Notes under the pieces: model-generated
What the model was told of the DNA's origin: nothing
What the model saw: only the letters and a program-made list of their open reading frames with translations
The model's database searches: none
In this document: piece by piece, positions 14,084-18,443 of the stretch
How the letters are laid out: every line of letters begins with the position of its first letter
How positions within the stretch are numbered: position 1 is the stretch's first letter
Translations under genes and position numbers: made by a program
DNA from: JBARRS01 sp049644345
Lineage (GTDB): Bacteria > Actinomycetota > Thermoleophilia > Gaiellales > Gaiellaceae
Length of the DNA: 18,443 nucleotides
Assembly: GCA_049644345.1 (NCBI GenBank)
Contig: JBARRS010000081.1
Location: 1 to 18,443, forward strand
Reading direction: 5' to 3'

Positions 14084-15816
14084 GCTGGCGCGACTTCTAC
14101 TGCGGCGAGCTCCGGCCCGAGCACGTCGGGCAGCGCGTGACCCTCGCAGGCTGGGCGGCGCGCCGGCGCGACCACGGTGGCCTCGTCTTCGTCGACCTCC
14201 GCGACGAGAAGGGCATCTGCCAGCTCGTGATCAACCCCGAGCGCGCCCCGGCAGCCGCGCCCGCCGCGCACGAGATCCGGAACGAGTTCGTCCTCCGGGC
14301 GACCGGCGAGGTCGCCGCGCGCGCTCCCGACGCCGTCAACCCCAACCTTCCGACCGGCGAGGTCGAGCTCCAGGTCGACGAGCTCGAGGTGATCTCGCGA
14401 TCCGAGCCGCTTCCGTTCCAGCTCGACGAGGAGAACGTCGACGAGACCCTCCGCCTCCGCTACCGCTACCTCGACCTGCGCCGCGAGCACATGCAGCGGA
14501 ATCTCCGCCAGTCTGCGACGGCGATCGCCGCGATCCGCCGCTTCATGGACTCCGAGGGCTTCGTCGACGTGTGGACGCCGAACCTGACCAAAGCGACGCC
14601 GGAGGGCGCGCGGGACTTCCTCGTTCCCGTCCGCCTCCAGCGAGGCAAGTTCTTCGCGCTGCCGCAGTCGCCGCAGCTGTTCAAGCAGATCCTCATGGTC
14701 GCCGGGCTTGGCCGCTACTACCAGATCGCGACGTGTTTCCGGGACGAGGATCTCCGAGCCGATCGTCAGTTCGAGTTCCGCCAGCTCGACGTCGAGCTGG
14801 CGTTCGCGACGCGCGAGGACGTGCTCACGGTGCTCGAGGGCGCCGTCGTCTCAGCCTTCGAGGCGCTCGGGCGAGAGCCGCCGGCGCGGCCCTTTCAGCG
14901 GCTGAGCTGGCACGAGGCGGATCTCCGTTTCGGCTCCGACAAGCCGGACCTGCGCTTGGGGCTCGAGATCGAGGACGCGACGGAGCTGACACGCGGGTCC
15001 GAGTTCGGCGTCTTCGCGAACGCCGTCTGCGTCCGCTTCATCCGCGTGCCGCAGGAGCTCTCTCGGGCGGAGCTCGCGAGGCTGGAGGAGGTTGCGAAGG
15101 AGTGGGGGGCGAAAGGGCTCGCCTATCTCGTGTACGACGAGGAGGGCGAAGTGCGCTCGCCGATCGCGAAGTTTCTCTCCGAGGAGGAGCTCCATGGGTT
15201 CCGCAGCGAGCCGTCTTCGACGGTCCTGTTCGGGGCGGACGAGCCGGCGCTCGTCGCACGTGTGCTGGGCGCCCTCCGCCTGCACCTCGGCCATGAGCTC
15301 GGACTCGTCGACACGAGCCGCGACGAGCTCGTCTGGATCGTCGACTTCCCCCTCTTCGAGTGGGTCGAGGACGAGAGCCGCCGGACGTTCAGCCACCATC
15401 CCTTCACCGGTGTCGCGCCGGGGCAGGAGCAGCTGATCGAGGAGGACCCGGGGGCGGCCGTGAGCCAGGCCTACGACCTGGTCTGGAACGGTTGGGAGCT
15501 CGGGTCGGGCTCGATCCGGATCCACCAGCGCGAGCTCCAGGAGCGGATCTTCAGGGCCCTCGGCTTGAGTGACGAGGAGATCCAGACGCGGTTCGGGTTC
15601 TTCCTCGAGGTGCTGCGGATGGGGCCGCCGCCCCACGGCGGCTTCGCGCTCGGCCTCGACCGTTTTCTCGCGCTGCTCGCCGGCGAATCGAACATCCGCG
15701 AGGTGATCGCGTTCCCGAAGACGTCGAGCGGCTCGGAGTTGATGACAGGAGCTCCGACCGACGTGCCGAAAGAGCAGCTCGACGAGCTCGGCCTCAAGGT
15801 CGTCAAGCAGGACTAG
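14080..15816 (+). CDS. aspS: Aspartate-tRNA ligase, probably non-discriminating (Asp/Asn)
   Basis: A 578-residue bacterial-type AspRS with an N-terminal OB-fold anticodon domain, class II core and GAD insertion. Clear motifs: RYRYLDLRR (127-135), TKATPEGARDFLVP (170-183), LPQSPQLFKQ (194-203), motif 2 FRDEDLRADRQFEF (220-233) and motif 3 GGFALGLDRF. In the anticodon domain RRRDHGGLVFVDLRD has His32 and two Gly where E. coli has RRRDLGSL. A His at this position (His31 in Pseudomonas aeruginosa) is linked to relaxed recognition of both tRNA-Asp and tRNA-Asn. The product on tRNA-Asn would then need GatCAB amidation. Start TTG at 14080 is supported by the TTGA overlap with hisS and by the normal N-terminus SWRDFYCGELR. 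Stop TAG at 15814-15816. Confidence 0.96.
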   Translation: MSWRDFYCGELRPEHVGQRVTLAGWAARRRDHGGLVFVDLRDEKGICQLVINPERAPAAAPAAHEIRNEFVLRATGEVAARAPDAVNPNLPTGEVELQVDELEVISRSEPLPFQLDEENVDETLRLRYRYLDLRREHMQRNLRQSATAIAAIRRFMDSEGFVDVWTPNLTKATPEGARDFLVPVRLQRGKFFALPQSPQLFKQILMVAGLGRYYQIATCFRDEDLRADRQFEFRQLDVELAFATREDVLTVLEGAVVSAFEALGREPPARPFQRLSWHEADLRFGSDKPDLRLGLEIEDATELTRGSEFGVFANAVCVRFIRVPQELSRAELARLEEVAKEWGAKGLAYLVYDEEGEVRSPIAKFLSEEELHGFRSEPSSTVLFGADEPALVARVLGALRLHLGHELGLVDTSRDELVWIVDFPLFEWVEDESRRTFSHHPFTGVAPGQEQLIEEDPGAAVSQAYDLVWNGWELGSGSIRIHQRELQERIFRALGLSDEEIQTRFGFFLEVLRMGPPPHGGFALGLDRFLALLAGESNIREVIAFPKTSSGSELMTGAPTDVPKEQLDELGLKVVKQD

Positions 15817-15865
15817 ACGGCGCCCGTGTCAGCCGACGCGGGGGTCACACTGGCCGACAAACGGC

Positions 15866-15873
15866 GAGGAGAG
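15866..15873 (+). promoter_or_regulatory. Shine-Dalgarno GAGGAGAG for the DivIVA-like gene
   Basis: GAGGAGAG ends 2 bases before ATG 15876, with AGGAG 4 bases from it. It is the only strong ribosome-binding site I see in the window, so this gene probably has a true leader within the 59-base gap after aspS. The promoter is unclear; TAGACG at 15814 on the aspS stop and CACACT further down are weak options. Confidence 0.65.
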
Positions 15874-15875
15874 AC

Positions 15876-16733
15876 ATGGCGACACCAGAGAGTCCCGAAC
15901 CGATCCAGGCGCCGGCGCTGACGTCGCTGCCGAGCGTCGAAGAGCTTCCCACCGTCGAGCAGGGTTACGACCCTGCGCACGTGCACGAGGCGTTCGAGTC
16001 GTATCGGCGGCACGTGACGCAGCTCCAGGTGCAGCTGCGGGTGCTCCAGACGGCCGCGCGAAGCGGTGAGTCCGAGCCCAGTGGCCACGCCGTGCGCATG
16101 GACGCGCTGCACCTGATCCGGGCCGCGGCCGAGCTGGCCGACACGATCGAGCGCGACGCGCAGCAGGCATCGGTCACGCAGGTGCGCAAGGCGGAGGAGG
16201 AGATCAGCCGCCGCCAGCGCGGGCTCCAGGAGAGCGAGGCGGAGATCGACCGCTACCGCCAGGAGAGCGAGCGGGAGCGCGCCGAGACCTTGAACGAGGC
16301 GAAGAACGAGGCGCGCGAGCTGCTCGCGAGTGCGAACCGGGATGCGATGCAGGAGGTTCGTGAGGCCGAGGCCCGCGCCGCCCGCCTGATCGAGCAGGCC
16401 CGACACCAGGCGACCGAGCTGACGAACGCCGCCCGCGCGGAGGTCGAGCAGACGCTCGAATGGGCCCGCGCCCAGGCGTCGGCCGTGATGGGCCGCGCGC
16501 AGGAGGCCGCCGAGGACCTCCTCTCGGCAGCAGGGCTCGGCGAGCAGGCGATCGGAGGCGTCGTCGAGAAGATCGTCGCGGCTGCCGAAGCGGTCACGGC
16601 GTCTGCCCGCGGTCCCAGCACGCCGCGTGCCCCGCGAGAGCCCGCCATCGAGCCGACGACAACGCCGACCGGCCCGCACGCGGTCCCCGAGACGCCCCAC
16701 GCAACCGGGGAACACGACGGGGACGACAGCTAG
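15876..16733 (+). CDS. DivIVA/Wag31-like coiled-coil protein
   Basis: A 285-residue, mostly helical protein. Residues 24-45 (LPTVEQGYDPAHVHEAFESY and following) resemble the DivIVA N-terminal hallmark in which a Gly-Tyr-Asp turn is followed by a short helix, although the usual LTP..I..k.F opening is missing. A long charged coiled coil spans about residues 75-215, rich in Glu, Arg, Ala and Gln with repeated EARxxA units. The tail (246-285) is a Pro/Thr-rich disordered region ending in acidic residues. DivIVA-type proteins mark curved membranes and guide septum or pole wall growth; that role would suit the RlpA-like gene three genes downstream. A plain coiled-coil scaffold unrelated to DivIVA is also possible. 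It begins with a strong Shine-Dalgarno, unlike its neighbours. Confidence 0.68.
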   Translation: MATPESPEPIQAPALTSLPSVEELPTVEQGYDPAHVHEAFESYRRHVTQLQVQLRVLQTAARSGESEPSGHAVRMDALHLIRAAAELADTIERDAQQASVTQVRKAEEEISRRQRGLQESEAEIDRYRQESERERAETLNEAKNEARELLASANRDAMQEVREAEARAARLIEQARHQATELTNAARAEVEQTLEWARAQASAVMGRAQEAAEDLLSAAGLGEQAIGGVVEKIVAAAEAVTASARGPSTPRAPREPAIEPTTTPTGPHAVPETPHATGEHDGDDS

Positions 16734-16736
16734 TCT
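16731..16736 (+). promoter_or_regulatory. -10 box TAGTCT on the stop codon of the DivIVA-like gene
   Basis: TAGTCT begins with the TAG stop of the upstream gene and ends 9 bases before ATG 16746. The spacing suits a transcript with a leader of 0-3 bases. Confidence 0.45.
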
Positions 16737-16745
16737 CTTCGCCAT

Positions 16746-17153
16746 ATGCCGGGAAGACTCGGCCCGCGGTTCACGCTCGAGGCGGCGTTCCTCATCGCCC
16801 TCGCCGTGGGCGCCGCCCTTGCCGAGCTTTCGGCACAGTGGATCGTGCTCGTGATGGGGGCCGGCTGGGTGCTCGTCGGCCTGTTCGAGTTCACCGCCGA
16901 CCGTCTGAGCTCGCGGTTCCCGCCGTTCCACCGATACGCTCCCGCGCCGCCGCCCGAGCCCGAGCCCGAGCCGGCGACGATCGTGGTGCCGGCGGCCGAG
17001 CGGTCAGGGGAGCCCCTGCCGGAGCCCGGCTCCCGCCGGCGTTTCTTCCGCAGGCGGCGCGTCGAGGCTCGGAACGAGGAAGAAGACGGCGCCACACAGC
17101 CGCCGCGGCACGTCCATATCCTCATGCCGGGTGACCACGAGGATCGCCGGTGA
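16746..17153 (+). CDS. Hypothetical two-helix membrane protein with proline-rich tail
   Basis: Not recognised. The 135-residue product has two membrane helices at about residues 11-28 (EAAFLIALAVGAALAEL) and 32-50 (WIVLVMGAGWVLVGLFEF), then a cytosolic or periplasmic tail. The tail has a Pro-Glu run (APAPPPEPEPEPAT, 65-78) and a very basic patch (SRRRFFRRRRVEAR, 96-109). It ends acidic and then histidine-containing (RHVHILMPGDHEDRR). Such tails often act as flexible linkers or docking sites for other proteins. It starts 13 bases after the DivIVA-like stop and shares GTGA with the next gene, which suggests that these proteins act together. Confidence 0.75.
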   Translation: MPGRLGPRFTLEAAFLIALAVGAALAELSAQWIVLVMGAGWVLVGLFEFTADRLSSRFPPFHRYAPAPPPEPEPEPATIVVPAAERSGEPLPEPGSRRRFFRRRRVEARNEEEDGATQPPRHVHILMPGDHEDRR

Positions 17154-17380
17154 GGCGCTGGTTCCGCCGGCAGGAGGAGGCCGAGGCTGCGCCCGCCGAG
17201 CCTCCTGTCCGGGAGTGGAACCTCTGGGAGCTCGAGGACATCCGACCTGAGCGGGACGAGGAGCTCAGGCTGCTCCTCGTCTTCCTGCGCCAGTTTGCGA
17301 ACGCCGACGGCGTCCTGCCTGAGAGCTTCGATCCGCTGGTGCGCGAGTCGTTCGGCGGGCTCTTGGCGCACGCGGCGTGA
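17150..17380 (+). CDS. Small hypothetical cytosolic protein (76 aa)
   Basis: Not recognised. The GTG start at 17150 and the TGA at 17378-17380 are both in GTGA overlaps with neighbours, which gives good support for the frame. The 76-residue product starts with a basic patch (RRWFRRQEEAEA), has a Trp-containing segment (REWNLWELEDIRPERDEEL, 21-39) and a helical second half (LRLLLVFLRQFANADGVLP). There is no membrane helix and no cysteine. The basic start resembles the basic patch of the gene just upstream (both contain RRRF or RRWF runs), perhaps a shared membrane-surface or partner contact. The function cannot be told. Confidence 0.68.
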   Translation: MRRWFRRQEEAEAAPAEPPVREWNLWELEDIRPERDEELRLLLVFLRQFANADGVLPESFDPLVRESFGGLLAHAA

Positions 17381-17796
17381 GCGTGGCGCTCGCCCAACGG
17401 GAGATCGCGCTCGCCGCGGTGGCGCTGCTCGCGGCGGTGTTCGTTGTCGCCTTCGTCTCTCCACAGGGTCACGGCGAGAGCACGCGGGCGCTGCCGCAGC
17501 CCGTCGTTGGTCCGGGCGGCTGGTATCCGGCGCTTGCCGGTGTCCGCAGGCCCGCGTACGGGCACCTGACGAACTGCGGCGTGCTCGTGCAAGGGGGGAC
17601 GTTGGGCGTCACGGACTCGGTGCTCCCGTGCAACGCGAAGCTCTACGTGACGCGCAAGGGCGCCCCGAAGATCCTGACCCAGGTGATCGAGCGTCGCGCC
17701 GTCGTACTCGGCCGCCGATTCGACGTGACGCCGGCGCTCGCGGACAAGCTCGGCCTCGAGGGGGTCGAGGGCGTCACCTGGACGTACGCGCGCTAG
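17377..17796 (+). CDS. Membrane-anchored RlpA-like double-psi beta-barrel protein lacking catalytic residues
   Basis: A 139-residue exported or membrane-anchored protein. Residues 9-28 form one hydrophobic helix (signal anchor), so the barrel would face outward. The C-terminal half matches the RlpA-like double-psi beta-barrel: LTNCG (64-68), GTLGVTDSVLPCNAKLYV (74-91), VIERRAVVLGRRFDVTPALA (103-122), LGLEGVEGV (125-133). Related wall proteins read LPCGTKV and VIDRGPY..GREFDLT. Here the usual His of the AHxTLP motif is Asp80, and the usual Asp of DRG is Glu105 with Arg instead of Gly. Both positions are needed for lytic transglycosylase activity in RlpA, so this is probably a binding or structural protein. 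Cys67 and Cys85 could form a disulfide. Start GTG is fixed by GTGA overlap. Stop TAG is also the first three bases of a promoter hexamer. Confidence 0.75.
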   Translation: MSVALAQREIALAAVALLAAVFVVAFVSPQGHGESTRALPQPVVGPGGWYPALAGVRRPAYGHLTNCGVLVQGGTLGVTDSVLPCNAKLYVTRKGAPKILTQVIERRAVVLGRRFDVTPALADKLGLEGVEGVTWTYAR

Positions 17797-17799
17797 AGT
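17794..17799 (+). promoter_or_regulatory. -10 box TAGAGT for the structured RNA
   Basis: TAGAGT begins on the TAG stop of the RlpA-like gene and ends 6 bases before G17806, which is the first base of the RNA closing stem. This is the same spacing that places start codons at the leaderless genes in this window. Confidence 0.5.
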
Positions 17800-17805
17800 G
17801 AGCCG

Positions 17806-17970
17806 GTGCCCGACCCTGTGCGCGACTCCGGGTCCTCAAAGTAGAACCAACACCAAGTGAAAGGGAGCTTGTGTCCGGCGAGGGCGTAGTCCCGAAACCG
17901 GCTCGGCACCCACCTGGCAAGTCCAGGTTCGCTACGGGCTCGGATGGACGGCAGGGTGGGGCACTCTTCC
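17806..17970 (+). ncRNA. Structured RNA upstream of mnmA, class not recognised
   Basis: This non-coding stretch folds well by eye. Its two ends pair: GTGCCC and ACCCTG (17806-17818, one G between) with CAGGGT and GGGCAC (17952-17964, one G between), a 12-bp stem with a single G/G mismatch. Inside, GTCC-gg-CGAG-gg-CGTAG (17873-17889) pairs with CTACG-gg-CTCG-gat-GGAC (17932-17949). A perfect hairpin ACCTGG-caagt-CCAGGT (17912-17928) sits in its head. Another hairpin, CAAG/CTTG with a 10-base loop, spans 17854-17871. The predicted transcription start is the first paired base. A TCTTCC tract follows the stem but is not a full terminator. Length and end pairing resemble 6S RNA, yet the inside is asymmetric. 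A riboswitch or leader of mnmA is an alternative. A 12-codon GTG frame (17806-17844) could be a leader peptide. Confidence 0.55.
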
Positions 17971-17976
17971 GCCAGC

Positions 17977-17982
17977 TAGCCT
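17977..17982 (+). promoter_or_regulatory. -10 box TAGCCT for mnmA
   Basis: TAGCCT ends 7 bases before the mnmA ATG at 17990. It lies just after the end of the structured RNA, so mnmA may have its own leaderless transcript instead of depending on the RNA as a leader. Confidence 0.5.
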
Positions 17983-17989
17983 GAGGCGT

Positions 17990-18443
17990 ATGGAAGTGAT
18001 CGGCGACTCGGCGCGCGCGGGCGACTTCGCTCTCGTCAGGTTGACCGTCGCTGGGGATCGGATCGTGAGCGCCGATGCCGAAGGTCTCGCGAGGCCGCTC
18101 GAGGGCCTGACTCTCCTCGAGGCCGCCTCCGTGGGTGGGGAGACTCTCGCGGTCGACGCGCTCGCGAACGCGCTCGCACAGGTCTTCCGAGCGCAGGCCG
18201 ACTCGGAGCGCGTCGCCGTCGCGATGAGCGGCGGCGTCGACAGCGCCGTGGCGCTCTTGCGCGTCGGGCCGAAGGCGCTCGGCGTGACGCTGCGCCTCTG
18301 GCTCGATCCCGAAGGCCCCGACGCGGAGCGGGCGTGCTGCTCGCCGGAGGCCGTGCTCGCCGCCCGGGCCACCTGTCACGGACTCGGTCTCCCGCACGTG
18401 ACGCTCGATCTACGCGAGGAGTTCCGGCGCGCGGTGGTCGACC
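17990..18443 (+). CDS. mnmA: tRNA 2-thiouridylase MnmA with N-terminal extension (3' end missing)
   Basis: The first 151 residues of a PP-loop enzyme expected to put sulfur on uridine 34 of tRNA-Lys, -Glu and -Gln. The ATP-pyrophosphatase motif is VAVAMSGGVDSAVAL (75-89). It is followed by GVTLRLW (98-104), CCSPEAVLAAR (116-126) and LGLPHVTLDLREEFRRAVVD (132-151), all in MnmA order. E. coli MnmA reaches its PP-loop near residue 10, so about 70 residues here are extra. The extension (GDFALVRLTVAGDRIVSADA, then GLTLLEAASVGGETLAVDAL) has an alternating strand-helix look reminiscent of IscU/NifU scaffolds but without cysteines; that likeness is a guess. ATG 17990 is chosen from the TAGCCT box; a start at Met79 would cut the PP-loop. 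The gene leaves the window before the catalytic cysteine region is complete. Confidence 0.88.
   Translation, partial: MEVIGDSARAGDFALVRLTVAGDRIVSADAEGLARPLEGLTLLEAASVGGETLAVDALANALAQVFRAQADSERVAVAMSGGVDSAVALLRVGPKALGVTLRLWLDPEGPDAERACCSPEAVLAARATCHGLGLPHVTLDLREEFRRAVVD

Noticed and set aside
15814..15828. TAGACG box with a GTG 6 bases downstream as a leaderless gene start
   Set aside because: The hexamer lacks the final T and the GTG frame overlaps the DivIVA-like gene out of frame with no sign of coding.
15813..16931. 372-codon minus-strand frame opposite the DivIVA-like gene
   Set aside because: Leu/Arg-rich shadow of a Glu/Ala-rich coiled coil; no start signal and no recognisable domain.
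16985..17005. Pro-Glu repeat in the two-helix membrane protein as a DNA tandem repeat
   Set aside because: It is a short coding run of CCCGAG-type codons, with no larger repeat unit.
17854..17936. tRNA or SRP RNA in the mnmA upstream region
   Set aside because: There is no cloverleaf with a TTCGA T-loop or CCA end, and no GGAA-capped SRP hairpin; the pairing pattern differs.

Overview
This is a GC-rich, almost fully coding stretch of a bacterial chromosome. Gene content and order (MBL hydrolase-hisS-aspS, a DivIVA-like coiled coil, an RlpA-like barrel, mnmA), frequent GTG/TTG starts and NTGA gene overlaps suggest an actinomycete-grade lineage. Thermoleophilia (Gaiella/Solirubrobacter-like) is my best guess; this is inference from general features, not from a marker gene. 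I see no tRNA, rRNA, insertion sequence, CRISPR array or prophage gene, and no gene-free gap longer than about 200 bases.

Layout. Positions 1-3319 (minus) hold two overlapping genes for a heterodimeric ABC exporter; the second runs off the left edge. Positions 3401-4958 (minus) form a three-gene overlapping operon: SAM methyltransferase, Fe-S type uracil-DNA glycosylase, VOC protein. From 4977 to 11410 (plus) lies a histidine-degradation cluster: ftcD, a short coiled-coil protein, hutH, an 81-residue membrane protein, hutU, hutI and a GNAT acetyltransferase. A probable 28-residue membrane peptide gene sits on the minus strand inside it. The four enzymes convert histidine to urocanate, imidazolonepropionate, formiminoglutamate and finally glutamate plus formimino-tetrahydrofolate. 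A small membrane protein (plus) and a cupin (minus) then converge on a shared CTAG stop. Next comes a tightly coupled MBL hydrolase-hisS-aspS operon, then a probable cell-envelope/division block (DivIVA-like protein, two unknown proteins, RlpA-like protein), a structured RNA of about 165 nt, and the 5' part of mnmA.

Two architectural habits stand out. First, ten same-strand junctions use a four-base NTGA overlap. Second, many transcription units begin with a TAGNNT hexamer 6-9 bases before the start codon, which predicts leaderless mRNAs. Several of these hexamers begin on the TAG stop codon of the preceding gene, and one is read in both directions between genes whose starts are 18 bases apart. 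The same spacing rule supports choosing GTG at 3319 for the ABC gene and puts a transcription start on the first base of the closing stem of the structured RNA.

The least explained element is the RNA at about 17806-17970 upstream of mnmA. Other unusual points are the HxDxDH metal motif in the MBL protein, an RlpA-like barrel lacking both usual catalytic residues, a likely non-discriminating AspRS, and a 70-residue N-terminal extension on MnmA.
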